64,000 nt of DNA from Sphingobium sp052327305 (GCF_052327305.1 NZ_CP182486.1:744001-808000); one strand, 5' to 3'. Positions 1 through 8,764 are shown, counted from the first letter of the stretch. The notes: generated by a model from the letters alone, not told the origin. Translations and numbers: made by a program.

Positions 1-1
1 G

Positions 2-190
2 GCTGCCGCCGGTGGCTTCGCTCTCATAAATTCCTGCGGCCAGGTCGCAGGTTTCGCGAGTCCTTATCTCGTGGGGTGGATCAAGGACGTTTCGGGAGAT
101 ACGCGCCTCGCCTTGCAATTGCTTGCAGCGGCCATGATCTTCGGCATCGTCCTTGTGCTGCGCACGCCTGCTCGCACACAGCCTGCATGA
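2..190 (+). CDS. MFS transporter, C-terminal fragment cut by the window edge
   Basis: The reading frame is open from base 2 to a TGA at 188-190 and gives the last 62 residues of a membrane protein. It has a small-residue-rich helix (LINSCGQVAGFASPYLVGW), a short loop (IKDVSGDT) and a final hydrophobic helix (LLAAAMIFGIVLVL). This is how the last two helices of anion:cation symporters of the sugar-acid class (glucarate/galactonate-type MFS) look. The stop overlaps the ATG of the glycerate kinase gene (ATGA), so the two are translationally coupled, which fits uptake of a sugar acid whose breakdown ends in glycerate. The substrate is inferred. The N-terminus lies outside the window. Confidence 0.7.
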   Translation, partial: AAAGGFALINSCGQVAGFASPYLVGWIKDVSGDTRLALQLLAAAMIFGIVLVLRTPARTQPA

Positions 191-1344
191 GCAATACGTC
201 AATGAAAGTTGTAATCGCTTCTGACTCGTTCAAGGAGAGCCTCTCCGCCAGGGAAGTGGTCGAACTCATCGAGGCGGGTTTCCGAGAGGTTTTTCCCGAC
301 TGGACTTATGTCCAGATGCCAGTCGCGGACGGAGGGGAAGGGACAGTCGATGCGCTTGTCGCGGCGACAAACGGACGGCACATCTCCCACAGAGTTACCG
401 GGCCGCTGGGCGATGCCGTCGACGCCTTCTTCGGACTGACGGGCGATGGCAGGACCGCAGTCATCGAAATGGCGGCGGCGGGCGGGCTGATGCTGCTGCC
501 TCTGGAGAGACGCGACCCCCTGCATACCTCCACTTACGGCGTAGGGGAGCTTATTCGGCGCGCCCTTGATCTGGGTGCGCGGCACTTCATTATCGGCTTG
601 GGAGGTAGCGCTACCAATGACGGCGGCGCAGGCATGGCTCAGGCGCTGGGCGCGCAGCTTCTGGATAGGAACGGCAAAGCCATCGAACGCGGCGGGGCCG
701 CTCTCTCCTCGCTGGCCCATATCGACATCGCTGGTATCGATCCGCGCCTGGCGGAGTGCGAGATCGAAGTCGCGTGCGACGTGGACAGTCCGCTCTTTGG
801 GCCTTCGGGCGCCTCAACCATCTTTGGCCCGCAAAAGGGCGCCACGCCCGCAATGGTCAGCCAGCTTGACGCGAGCCTCCTTCATTATGCCCGGTGTATT
901 GCGCGCGATCTGGGAATAGACGTTGCCCATCTGCCCGGCGGCGGCGCCGCAGGTGGACTCGGCGCAGGGCTTGTAGCGTTCACTCACGCCATTCTGCGTC
1001 CGGGCGCCCAGATCATCTTCGACGCAGTTGGCCTGGACCGTCATGTGCGTGAGGCCGACCTCGTCATAACCGGCGAAGGACGCATCGATGGCCAGAGCAT
1101 CCACGGCAAGACCCCGGTGGCCGTCGCTGCTCTGGGTCAGCGCCATGCAAAGCCGGTCATTGCGCTGACCGGTGCGCTCGGTGAGGGCGCCAGCCTCGTC
1201 CTCGATCATGGGATCGACGCGATGTTCAGTGTAGTTTCTTATCCCTGTACGATGGAAGAAGCACTGGAGCAGGCAAGCAGCAATGTTCTTGAAACAGCGA
1301 GAAACGTCGCGATGGGACTCCGCATCGGGATGGCACTGGGATAG
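187..1344 (+). CDS. Glycerate kinase (GarK/GlxK family)
   Basis: This cytosolic kinase phosphorylates D-glycerate with ATP, feeding glyoxylate or sugar-acid breakdown into glycolysis. The family signature is clear: KVVIASDSFKESLSA at the N-terminus, PVADGGEGT near residue 50, a GLGGSATNDGG loop near residue 140, and GEGRIDGQS with GKTPVAVA near residue 300. At 385 residues it has the usual length. I start at the ATG at 187 because it overlaps the stop of the upstream transporter; an ATG at 202 would also keep the conserved N-terminus. An in-frame ATG at 76 would lie inside the transporter gene and is rejected. It is convergent with the beta-helix gene downstream. Confidence 0.93.
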   Translation: MSNTSMKVVIASDSFKESLSAREVVELIEAGFREVFPDWTYVQMPVADGGEGTVDALVAATNGRHISHRVTGPLGDAVDAFFGLTGDGRTAVIEMAAAGGLMLLPLERRDPLHTSTYGVGELIRRALDLGARHFIIGLGGSATNDGGAGMAQALGAQLLDRNGKAIERGGAALSSLAHIDIAGIDPRLAECEIEVACDVDSPLFGPSGASTIFGPQKGATPAMVSQLDASLLHYARCIARDLGIDVAHLPGGGAAGGLGAGLVAFTHAILRPGAQIIFDAVGLDRHVREADLVITGEGRIDGQSIHGKTPVAVAALGQRHAKPVIALTGALGEGASLVLDHGIDAMFSVVSYPCTMEEALEQASSNVLETARNVAMGLRIGMALG

Positions 1345-1362
1345 CGGGGAGAAAATCGCCCA

Positions 1363-3471
1363 TCAGGCCATAACGCGGGGATCGACACTCCACGACCGCT
1401 TGGAGAGATCGCCGATTGGCCCCGCGACCCGTGCCTCGCCCACGGGCCTTCCCATGAGGTCAATGCCGATGCCGGGAAACGCTTTGAACTTGGGCAGAGG
1501 CTTGCTGCTCGAAATCGTGAGGCGCAGCGTCTTGGGGTCGAAATCGATCTCCATGTCCGCCAGCACGGATTGCTGATCCCAACCCTGGATGGCGCGCCAG
1601 CTCGGCAGATCATAGAATTTGATCTTCTGCCAGGCGACCGGATCATATGTCGGGCTCGGCTCGCCCTCGAACAGACCCTGAAATCGCTCCGGCAGACCGG
1701 CATAGACGTTACTGTCCGCCTTATTGTTCTTGTCGACGAAATTGATCGCCGACTTGCACTTGGTGAAGATGTTGCCGGCTACCGTGTTGCCGTTGGCTTG
1801 CGGCAGGCCTCTGTCCGGGCGAACGATAGCGAAGATGCCGGCGTTATTGCACTGGCCAATCAGGTTTTGAACGATGATCTGCTTGCTCGACGCATTGTCG
1901 AAGATGCCCGAACCCGCACAACCCCTCTGGCCGGGCGTGCCGGGCTCGGCGTTGCGCACATCCCAGATGATGTTGTTGTCGATCAGATCCTGATCCGGCG
2001 TCATTTCGATGTGCAGCGCGGAGCCAACCGTCAGCACGTCCGCCATGATGTTCTGAGTGATGCGGCAATTGACATTGTCGACATCCCACCAGGCGGCATT
2101 GGCATGGCGCATGTGCCGGATGACATTGCGGCGGAAAAGCATGTTCTTGGCGAAGTGGAATTTCGCGCCCGCCGCTTCCCAGCCGCGTTCGGCGTCGGCC
2201 CAGCCACACCACTCTATGAGATTGTCCTCGATCAGCGTGTCGGTCGTGCCGAGCCCCGAAAGGCACGTGACGCCGCAGTAGCGCAGTGTGTTGCGCCGGA
2301 TGATCTGCGACTGACCGGGCGTCTTGGCCGCCCCGCCCGGCAGGCTGCTATAGGCATCCCGCCCGATGATGAGGCCCGAGCCATTGGCCCATTCGATGAT
2401 GTTGTCTTCCACGATCCAGTGGTCGCCGCCGCCCAGCGAAACCATGCCGTCCTGCCCGCCGGGATAGGGGTAGGGATTGCCCGCATGCTGGAAGTTGAGG
2501 CCTTTTATCCGAATGTAGCTTGAGCCGCTCTGGGCGGGCACGAACGTGGCGGGGCGGGTCGTCGCCTCGATGAGATGATCCGCCGGAGTCCCTTGCTCCA
2601 GCCGGATGTAGATCGCCGTGCCGCTATTGTTGACATAGAAGCGCCCGTTAAGCGTGCCGCCCAGTTCCTGCATGATCGCACCGCCACGGCGACGCGGCGG
2701 CATTCCGCGCTGCGGCGCAGCCGGCTTCGTGTAGTCGGGCACCGGCGAAAGATTGGGCTGCGCCAGCTCATTCAGCTGCTCGACCGGCTCCAGCGGCTTG
2801 CCGTCTACGAAGAGGAGACCGCGCCTACGCAGATAGGGTCCCATGTCGACGATGGCAGTGTCGAGCCAGCCCCAGGACCCCATAATGCTGGGCAAGGCAA
2901 AGGGATTATAGAGATCCGGGAACATCTCGCTCGTGAGATCATAGCGCCAGACCGTAACGGACGGCCCGGGCGCATTGCGCGGCCCGGTCGAGATGCTCTC
3001 CTGCTTCCAGCCGTCCCTGAGCGCCTCCGAGCCCCGGATATAGACGTTCGCGCCCGGCGCCGCCTCATAGCTGATCATCCGGTCCGGCCCCGTGCCGCCG
3101 CGTGCCGGACGCACCCATTCGCGATAGACGCCCGAAGCGATGACGACCCGCTCGCCCGGCTGCAACACCTCCGCCGCCTTGCCGATCGTGCGGAACGGCC
3201 GCGCCTTGTCGCCCGGTCCATTGTCGTCCGCGCTTGCCGCGCCATTATCCACATAATAGGTCCGGGAGAAGGTCAGCGGCTTTTCCCAATAAGTGAACTG
3301 CGTGCCGTCAGGCAGGCGAGAGCCGGCAGTGTCGGCCGCACCGCCAGCCGATGCCGCATGGGCCTCGTCCGAAAAGCCGCCGTCCAGCATGCCGCCCGCT
3401 ATTCCGACCGCGCCGACCAAAGCTGCGCATTCCAAAAACTGACGCCGATGGAGCTTTACTCCAGTTCCCAT
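1363..3471 (-). CDS. Tat-exported right-handed parallel beta-helix protein
   Basis: A secreted protein of about 700 residues. Its N-terminus carries a twin-arginine signal (HRRQFLECAALVGAVGIAGG) followed by an AHAAS cleavage-like site. A DUF1565-like start of a beta-helix comes next (YYVDNGAASADDNGPG, then GTIGKAAEVLQPGERVVIASGVYREW). The middle has many short N- and G-rich turns (IVEDNIIEWANGSG, LIEDNLIEWCG, RNVIRHM) typical of parallel beta-helix polysaccharide lyases and hydrolases. I start at the ATG at 3471 because Tat n-regions are short; an in-frame ATG at 3594 would add 41 residues. Its substrate, probably an acidic polysaccharide, cannot be read from sequence. AT-rich DNA at 3595-3667 could hold the promoter. 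Confidence 0.8.
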   Translation of the reverse strand: MGTGVKLHRRQFLECAALVGAVGIAGGMLDGGFSDEAHAASAGGAADTAGSRLPDGTQFTYWEKPLTFSRTYYVDNGAASADDNGPGDKARPFRTIGKAAEVLQPGERVVIASGVYREWVRPARGGTGPDRMISYEAAPGANVYIRGSEALRDGWKQESISTGPRNAPGPSVTVWRYDLTSEMFPDLYNPFALPSIMGSWGWLDTAIVDMGPYLRRRGLLFVDGKPLEPVEQLNELAQPNLSPVPDYTKPAAPQRGMPPRRRGGAIMQELGGTLNGRFYVNNSGTAIYIRLEQGTPADHLIEATTRPATFVPAQSGSSYIRIKGLNFQHAGNPYPYPGGQDGMVSLGGGDHWIVEDNIIEWANGSGLIIGRDAYSSLPGGAAKTPGQSQIIRRNTLRYCGVTCLSGLGTTDTLIEDNLIEWCGWADAERGWEAAGAKFHFAKNMLFRRNVIRHMRHANAAWWDVDNVNCRITQNIMADVLTVGSALHIEMTPDQDLIDNNIIWDVRNAEPGTPGQRGCAGSGIFDNASSKQIIVQNLIGQCNNAGIFAIVRPDRGLPQANGNTVAGNIFTKCKSAINFVDKNNKADSNVYAGLPERFQGLFEGEPSPTYDPVAWQKIKFYDLPSWRAIQGWDQQSVLADMEIDFDPKTLRLTISSSKPLPKFKAFPGIGIDLMGRPVGEARVAGPIGDLSKRSWSVDPRVMA

Positions 3472-3667
3472 TGAGGAAGCGGCATGATTTTCCTGGCCTG
3501 ATTGCACGATCCTGCTCCCTCGGGCGTTTATATCTGGCCTGGCACGACGATCTGTGCCGGCCACCGACGCCGATCTGTATATTTTCTTGGCCATTTATAT
3601 CAATGGTAAAATTATATTACCAATTCACTCCACCTCAAAGGCGGGTATCTCGAGGGCGTCGCCCCCC

Positions 3668-4138
3668 TTATAGCGGCACCGCAGTGGTATATTTCACCTG
3701 CGCCAACGCGAAATGCGAGGAACCGGTAGCCACGGAAGGGTGCCGCAGCACGGTTCGCATCAGGAAGCGATTATAGTCTTCCACATCGGCAACCAGGATG
3801 CGCAGCAGATAATCCCAATCGCCCGACATCGAATAGCACTCGATGATCTCCTCGCGCGAGGCGATGAAGCTCTCGAACGCTTCCGTCGTCTCGATCAAAT
3901 GGTTCTTGATCTTGATGTGGCAGATGACGTTGACCCCTCGGCCTAGACGCGCTGCATCGACCAGGCGCACCTGGCTACCCAGGATCCGGTCGGCTTCCAG
4001 AGCGCGAATACGCCGCCAACAAGAGGCCGTCGAGGCACCGACGCGTTCAGCCAATTCAGCATGGCTGATGGACGCATCGCGCTGCAACTCATACAGCAGC
4101 TTGCGATCGATGGCATCGATCCGGCGTTCCAAAGTCAT
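3668..4138 (-). CDS. Lrp/AsnC-family transcriptional regulator
   Basis: A 156-residue regulator with an N-terminal winged helix (IDAIDRKLLYELQRDASISHAEL, then the recognition helix STASCWRRIRALE) and a C-terminal RAM ligand-binding domain (ECYSMSGDWDYLLRILVADVEDYNRFL). The start at 4138 overlaps the maiA stop (ATGA on the minus strand), so it is co-translated with maleylacetoacetate isomerase. Lrp-type proteins sense amino acids or derivatives. Beside a tyrosine-degradation locus, the simplest inference is that it senses an aromatic amino acid or intermediate and controls the divergent promoters at 4786-4960. An in-frame ATG at 4207 lies inside maiA and is not used. Confidence 0.92.
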   Translation of the reverse strand: MTLERRIDAIDRKLLYELQRDASISHAELAERVGASTASCWRRIRALEADRILGSQVRLVDAARLGRGVNVICHIKIKNHLIETTEAFESFIASREEIIECYSMSGDWDYLLRILVADVEDYNRFLMRTVLRHPSVATGSSHFALAQVKYTTAVPL

Positions 4139-4785
4139 GCCCCCGCTCCATCGGCATCGGGCTGGCGCTCGGGTGCCGCGCGAGCAAACGCATCGATCTC
4201 GCTGCATCGGGCATCCACCGCCAGCAGTTCGGGAAAATCAGTCAAATCGACGTGAAAGCGGCGGGCGTTATAGATTTGCGGGACCAGGCAGCAGTCCGCT
4301 ATCGTCGGTGTCTCCCCGAAACAGAAGCCCTTGCCATGGTCGCGTATCATGATCTCCAGCGCCGCAAAGCCGGCATGAATCCAGCGCTCGATCCAGCGCT
4401 TCACTGCATCTTCCGGCACGCCAAGGTCATGGCGTAAAGCCTGTAGAACCCGCAGGTTGTTGAGCGGATGGATATCGCAGGCGATGGTAGACGCCATAGC
4501 GCGGACAATGCCACGGCTCATGGCGTCGGCTGGAAGAAGCGGCTGCGTCGGGTAGCTTTCCTCGAGCCACTCGAGGATGGCGAGGCTTTGCGACAGACTC
4601 TCTCCGTCGACTTCAAGTGCCGGCACGAGACCGAGAGGCGCGTGTCGGCCTAGCGCCGGCCCGCTCTGCTCACCTTTGCGAAGATCATAGCTCGACTGGC
4701 TGTAGTCGATGCCCTTGAGGTTAGCGCCGATCCGCACCCGGTACGATGCTGAGGACCGCCAATAGCCGTGCAGGGTCATCGTCAT
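4135..4785 (-). CDS. maiA: Maleylacetoacetate isomerase (zeta-class GST)
   Basis: MaiA converts maleylacetoacetate to fumarylacetoacetate using glutathione, the second-last step of tyrosine and homogentisate breakdown. The 216-residue protein has the zeta-GST N-terminus YWRSSASYRVRIGANLKG, where the SS-x-S loop binds glutathione, then LGLVPALEVDGESLSQSLAILEWLEE. The C-terminal helical domain has CDIHPLNNLRVLQ and GETPTIADCCLVPQIYNARRF. The position that is often Cys in the SSCS loop is Ala, as in other bacterial homologues. It is divergent from phhA and coupled to the Lrp gene. Together with fahA it supplies the end of the pathway. Confidence 0.95.
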   Translation of the reverse strand: MTMTLHGYWRSSASYRVRIGANLKGIDYSQSSYDLRKGEQSGPALGRHAPLGLVPALEVDGESLSQSLAILEWLEESYPTQPLLPADAMSRGIVRAMASTIACDIHPLNNLRVLQALRHDLGVPEDAVKRWIERWIHAGFAALEIMIRDHGKGFCFGETPTIADCCLVPQIYNARRFHVDLTDFPELLAVDARCSEIDAFARAAPERQPDADGAGA

Positions 4786-4960
4786 AGTCTTGCCTCCGTC
4801 TACCGTGGGTCGTGCCTCGAACGATCACCCGGACCATTGCATCATTATGGTGATTAATATCTATCTCGACTGCCAGATTTCCGATCAATTCAATCCAATA
4901 TACCCGTAGAAACTCCCATGAATGAAACGAATTTTCGCGCGGGTTTGATAAATTGCCGTC

Positions 4961-5824
4961 ATGGGAAGCACGGATTTCCTGCCGCCCGGCGCCGCACCCG
5001 ACTGGACCATTCCTCAGGAGTGGGCCTCCTATACGGGTGAAGAGCATGAAATGTGGGATCGGCTGTTCGCTCGCCAGGCCGAAATGCTGCCTACGCGGGT
5101 GGTTCCTGCCTTCATGGAAGGCCTTGATGTCCTTCGCATGTCTAAGCCGGGCATTCCGGATTTCGAGGAACTGAACGAGCGGCTGCATCGTGCAACCGGC
5201 TGGCAAATCGTTGCAGTCCCCGGCCTTGTGCCCGACGAGATTTTCTTCGAGCACCTTGCCAATCGCCGTTTCGTGGCTGGTCGGTTCATCCGCCCCGCTG
5301 AGCAGCTCGACTATCTGCAGGAGCCGGACATCTTCCATGATGTGCTCGGGCACGTGCCGCTCCTCGTCCACCCGGTCTTTGCCGATTACATGCAGGCCTA
5401 TGGCCAAGGTGGTCTGAGGGCGGCCAAGCTCGGTATGATCGAGGCACTGGCCCGCCTGTACTGGTACACTGTCGAGTTCGGGCTGGTTCGCGATGGCGAT
5501 GATCTCAAGCTCTATGGAGCAGGCATCGTCTCGTCCTATGGCGAAAGTCTCTTCGCTCTCGACGATCCGTCCCCGAACCGCATTGGCTTCGACCTCGAAC
5601 GGGTAATGCGCTCGCGATACCGGATCGATGACTACCAGCAGAGCTACTTCGTCATCGAGAGCTTCGAAGATCTTCTGCGGCAGACGCGCGATGTGGATCT
5701 CGGACCAATCTACGAGCGTGTGCGCGAGCTTGAGCCGATCGAGGTTGGAGCCCTTCTCCCAACCGATCGGGTCTTCCACGCAGGAACCCAAGGCTACGCA
5801 CGCGCAAACGGCGTCACCAGCTAA
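4961..5824 (+). CDS. phhA: Phenylalanine 4-monooxygenase
   Basis: An iron- and tetrahydropterin-dependent enzyme that hydroxylates phenylalanine to tyrosine. The 287-residue protein has the aromatic amino acid hydroxylase catalytic core with the three iron ligands visible: His126 and His131 in PDIFHDVLGHVPLL and Glu172 in YWYTVEFGL. The pterin and substrate region VPGLVPDEIFFEHLANRRFVAGRFIR is intact. The length matches bacterial PhhA, without the regulatory ACT domain of animal enzymes. It heads the rightward operon phhA-hppD-VOC-fahA. Each turnover needs recycling of 4a-hydroxypterin, yet the recycling gene phhB at the end of this operon is broken. Confidence 0.97.
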   Translation: MGSTDFLPPGAAPDWTIPQEWASYTGEEHEMWDRLFARQAEMLPTRVVPAFMEGLDVLRMSKPGIPDFEELNERLHRATGWQIVAVPGLVPDEIFFEHLANRRFVAGRFIRPAEQLDYLQEPDIFHDVLGHVPLLVHPVFADYMQAYGQGGLRAAKLGMIEALARLYWYTVEFGLVRDGDDLKLYGAGIVSSYGESLFALDDPSPNRIGFDLERVMRSRYRIDDYQQSYFVIESFEDLLRQTRDVDLGPIYERVRELEPIEVGALLPTDRVFHAGTQGYARANGVTS

Positions 5825-5849
5825 CCAGATGTCTTGAGAGGAAGAAGAG

Positions 5850-6941
5850 ATGAGCCTGTTTGACAATCCCATCGGCCTCGACGGCTTTGAGTTCGTGGAG
5901 TTCAGTGCGCCCGAGAAGGGCCTGCTGGAGCCGGTTTTCACCGCGATGGGCTTCACCCTGATTGCCCGACACCGGTCCAAGGACGTCCAGCTGTGGCGTC
6001 AGGGCGGCATCAACCTGATCGCCAACTATGAACCGCGCAGTCCCGCTGCCTATTTTGCCGCCGAGCATGGCGCCTCGGCCTGCGGCATGGGCTGGCGGGT
6101 AAAGGACGCGGCGAAAGCCTACGCCCTCGCCATTGAACGCGGTGCCGAGCCGGTCGAGGTCAGCACCGGCCCCATGGAACTGCGCCTGCCCGCCGTGCGC
6201 GGCATTGGAGGTTCAATCATCTATCTCATCGACCGTTACGAGGACGAGACTGGCGGACTATCGATCTACGACATCGATTTCGTCTACGAGCCGAGCGTCG
6301 ACCGGCACCCCGAAGGCACGGGCTTCAAGATCATCGATCACCTGACCCACAACGTCTATGGGGGCCGCATGGCTCATTGGGCGAGCTTCTACGAGCGCGT
6401 CTTCGGCTTCCGCGAAATCCGCTATTTCGACATCAAGGGCGAATATACCGGCCTCACCAGCAAGGCGATGACCGCGCCCGACGGCAAGATCCGCATTCCG
6501 CTGAATGAGGAAGGCAAAGCCGGCGGCGGCCAGATCGAGGAGTTCCTGCGCGCCTATAATGGTGAAGGCATCCAGCATATCGCTTTGCTTTGCGATGATC
6601 TCATTGCCGCCTGGGACAGGCTCAAGGCTCTGGGCGTGCCCTTGATGACCGCGCCGCCCGCCGCCTATTACGAGATGCTGGACGAGCGCCTCCCCGGCCA
6701 TGGCGAGCCGGTCAATGAACTTCAGGCGCGTGGTATCTTGCTCGACGGGTCGACGCAGGATGGCGACCCGCGCCTGCTGCTCCAGATCTTCGCCCAGCCG
6801 CAGATCGGCCCGGTCTTCTTCGAGTTCATCCAGCGCAAGAAGGACGAGGGCTTTGGCGAGGGCAATTTCACTGCGCTCTTCCAGAGCATCGAGCGCGACC
6901 AGTTGCAGCGCGGCGCGCTGAATGTGGGAGAGCCAGCATGA
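5850..6941 (+). CDS. hppD: 4-hydroxyphenylpyruvate dioxygenase
   Basis: HppD converts 4-hydroxyphenylpyruvate and oxygen to homogentisate and CO2. It is 363 residues, made of two VOC half-domains. The iron ligands His164 (in IIDHLTHNVYGGRM), His243 (GIQHIALLCDD) and Glu325 (VFFEFIQRK) are present, as is the C-terminal EGFGEGNF segment that closes the active site. A good ribosome site (gaggaagaag) precedes the ATG. The stop overlaps the start of the next VOC gene (ATGA). A tyrosine aminotransferase to make its substrate is not in the window. Confidence 0.97.
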   Translation: MSLFDNPIGLDGFEFVEFSAPEKGLLEPVFTAMGFTLIARHRSKDVQLWRQGGINLIANYEPRSPAAYFAAEHGASACGMGWRVKDAAKAYALAIERGAEPVEVSTGPMELRLPAVRGIGGSIIYLIDRYEDETGGLSIYDIDFVYEPSVDRHPEGTGFKIIDHLTHNVYGGRMAHWASFYERVFGFREIRYFDIKGEYTGLTSKAMTAPDGKIRIPLNEEGKAGGGQIEEFLRAYNGEGIQHIALLCDDLIAAWDRLKALGVPLMTAPPAAYYEMLDERLPGHGEPVNELQARGILLDGSTQDGDPRLLLQIFAQPQIGPVFFEFIQRKKDEGFGEGNFTALFQSIERDQLQRGALNVGEPA

Positions 6942-7486
6942 GCACAGTCGCACCACAGCTCAAGCGCATCCACCATGTCGCCTATCGCTGCAACGATGCG
7001 AAGGAGACGGTGGAATGGTACCAGCGCGTGCTGGGAATGACCTACACCACCGCTTTCGCCGAGGACAAGGTGCCCTCAACCGGCGAGGACGACCCCTACA
7101 TGCACGTCTTCCTCGATTGCGGCAGTGGCAATGTGCTCGCCTTCTTCGAATTGCCAAACCAGCCGGCGATGGGGCGCGACCTCAATACCCCGGCCTGGGT
7201 CCAGCATCTCGCTTTTGAGGTGGAGGATGAGGCCGCGCTGCTTGCCGCGAAGGCCCATATCGAGGCGCAGGGCATCGATGTGCTCGGCCCGACATTCCAT
7301 GGCGTGTTCCGCTCGATCTATTTTTTTGATCCCAATGGCCACCGCGTCGAACTGGCCTGCAACATCGGCACCGATGCGCAATATGCCGAATTGAAGCGCA
7401 TCGCCCCGCTGATGCTTGAGGAATGGAGCCAGACCAAGCGCGCCCCCCGCCACGCCGAATGGCTGCACAAGGACCCCAACGCATGA
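6938..7486 (+). CDS. VOC-superfamily protein between hppD and fahA
   Basis: A 182-residue vicinal-oxygen-chelate protein with two beta-alpha-beta-beta-beta modules: RIHHVAYRCNDAKETVEWYQRVLGM at the N-terminus, then WVQHLAFEVEDEAALLAAK and FFDPNGHRVELACN. The first HH pair, the QH at about residue 88 and the Glu of RVELA lie where VOC metalloenzymes place metal ligands, so it may be a metal-dependent dioxygenase or isomerase. It overlaps hppD upstream and fahA downstream by four bases each, so it is part of the tyrosine operon. The normal gene between these steps would be homogentisate dioxygenase (a cupin), which is absent here. Its exact reaction is unknown. Confidence 0.88.
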   Translation: MSTVAPQLKRIHHVAYRCNDAKETVEWYQRVLGMTYTTAFAEDKVPSTGEDDPYMHVFLDCGSGNVLAFFELPNQPAMGRDLNTPAWVQHLAFEVEDEAALLAAKAHIEAQGIDVLGPTFHGVFRSIYFFDPNGHRVELACNIGTDAQYAELKRIAPLMLEEWSQTKRAPRHAEWLHKDPNA

Positions 7487-8490
7487 AGCTCGCCAGCCTG
7501 AAGCATGGCCGAGACGGTCGCCTGATTGTCGTATCGGACGATCTTTCACATTATGTCGAAGCCGGGGCGGCCGCCCCGACTTTGCAGGCGGCGCTGGACG
7601 ACTGGGCAGCCATCGAGCCGAAGCTCGCGGCCCTTGCGGATGATCTGGCGAAGGGCGCGGTTGCGGCCCAGCCGCTCGATCCCGCTGCGCTCGCGGCACC
7701 TCTACCGCGCGCCTATCAATGGGCCGACGGCTCGGCCTATGTGAACCATGTCGAGCTCGTCCGCCGGGCGCGCGGAGCAGAACTGCCTGAAAGCTTCTGG
7801 CATGAACCGCTCGTCTATCAGGGCGGCTCCGACCGGTTCCTTGGCCCGCGCGACGCCATCCCGCTCGTCGACGAAGCCTGGGGCTGCGACATGGAGGCGG
7901 AGGTCGTCGTCGTCACCGACGATGTCCCCCAAGGTACCACTGCGGAAGACGCGCGCAAACTCATCCGGCTCGTAGGCCTCGTCAATGACGTCTCACTGCG
8001 CAACCTCATCCCGGGCGAACTGGCCAAGGGCTTCGGCTTCTACCAGTCAAAGCCGGCCAGCGCGCTGTCGCCCATCTTCGTGACGCCGGATGCGCTAGGC
8101 GAGCGGTGGAAGGACGGCAAGCTGCACGGCACTCTGCATGTCGACCTCAACGGCCAGCCCTTCGGCCGCGCCGATGCTGGCGTCGACATGACGTTCGACT
8201 TCGGAACGCTCATCGCGCATCTCGCAAAGACCAGGTCGCTTGGCGCGGGAACGATTGTCGGTTCAGGCACGGTGTCCAATCGCGATGCGGATGGCGGCAC
8301 CGGCAGGCCCGTGGCCAATGGTGGCCTTGGCTATAGTTGCATCGCCGAGGTGCGGATGGTCGAGACGATCCGCTATGGCACGCCGGCTACGCCCTTTCTC
8401 AGGCATGGCGACACTGTCCGGATCTGGATGGAGGACGACTGTGGTCAAGCCTTGTTCGGCACGATTTCCCAGACAGTAGAATCCATCTAA
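7483..8490 (+). CDS. fahA: Fumarylacetoacetate hydrolase
   Basis: This enzyme cleaves fumarylacetoacetate to fumarate and acetoacetate, the last step of tyrosine breakdown. The 335-residue protein has the short bacterial N-terminal domain (MKLASLKHGRDGRLIVVS) and a FAH catalytic fold with metal-binding acidic residues in WGCDMEAEVVVVTDD, the GFGFYQSKPASALSP loop, and GAGTIVGSGTVSNRD. I start at the ATG at 7483, which overlaps the VOC stop; the frame is open 60 bases further upstream but that would lie inside the VOC gene. Its stop TAA shares a base with the ATG of the phhB remnant. Confidence 0.95.
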   Translation: MKLASLKHGRDGRLIVVSDDLSHYVEAGAAAPTLQAALDDWAAIEPKLAALADDLAKGAVAAQPLDPAALAAPLPRAYQWADGSAYVNHVELVRRARGAELPESFWHEPLVYQGGSDRFLGPRDAIPLVDEAWGCDMEAEVVVVTDDVPQGTTAEDARKLIRLVGLVNDVSLRNLIPGELAKGFGFYQSKPASALSPIFVTPDALGERWKDGKLHGTLHVDLNGQPFGRADAGVDMTFDFGTLIAHLAKTRSLGAGTIVGSGTVSNRDADGGTGRPVANGGLGYSCIAEVRMVETIRYGTPATPFLRHGDTVRIWMEDDCGQALFGTISQTVESI

Positions 8491-8649
8491 TGCAGCGATT
8501 GAACGATCAGGAACGCGCCGAAGCGGACATACGAACCGGTTCGTGATGCACTCGTGCGAGATTTTGAATTCCGCGATTTCGTGGCCGCCTTCTCTTTCAT
8601 GACGGCTGTCGCGCTGGAGGCCGAGAAGGTAGAGTATGATCGCCACTAA
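8490..8649 (+). pseudogene. phhB: phhB remnant (pterin-4a-carbinolamine dehydratase), frameshifted and truncated
   Basis: Directly after fahA (TAATG overlap) a frame begins MQRLNDQERAEA, a typical PhhB N-terminus, but stops at 8544-8546. One base out of register, from 8554, the DNA reads VRDFEFRDFVAAFSFMTAVALEAEKVEYDRH and then TAA. That matches the PhhB core (R-x-F-x-F-x-DF-x-x-AF-x-FMT-x-VAL-x-AEK). The catalytic HHPEW-type motif that should follow AEK is gone, and the N-terminal half shows an internal deletion. PhhB would recycle the pterin cofactor of PhhA and it sits in the expected operon place. No downstream C-terminal half was recognised. Confidence 0.8.
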
Positions 8650-8764
8650 TTCAGCGAGCAGTTCGCCCTCGTGGACGATGGCTGGCACGCGCCGATGAAC
8701 GAGCAGCCGCTTTCGGAATGCCCATTTAGCAGCCTAAACCTCCGAAATGAAGGCATCGGCCTGC

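Noticed and set aside
76..186. Longer N-terminus for glycerate kinase starting at 76
   Set aside because: That stretch is the coding end of the MFS transporter in another frame, and the family N-terminus starts at KVVIASDSFKES; the ATG at 187 overlaps the transporter stop.
1570..3474. Long plus-strand frames (317 and 299 codons) opposite the beta-helix gene
   Set aside because: They are rich in Arg, Ala and Asp with no domain pattern and no ribosome site, as expected from the antisense of a high-GC gene.
4721..5980. 419-codon minus-strand frame over phhA
   Set aside because: It is a shadow of phhA and the start of hppD; both real genes carry complete metal-binding motifs.
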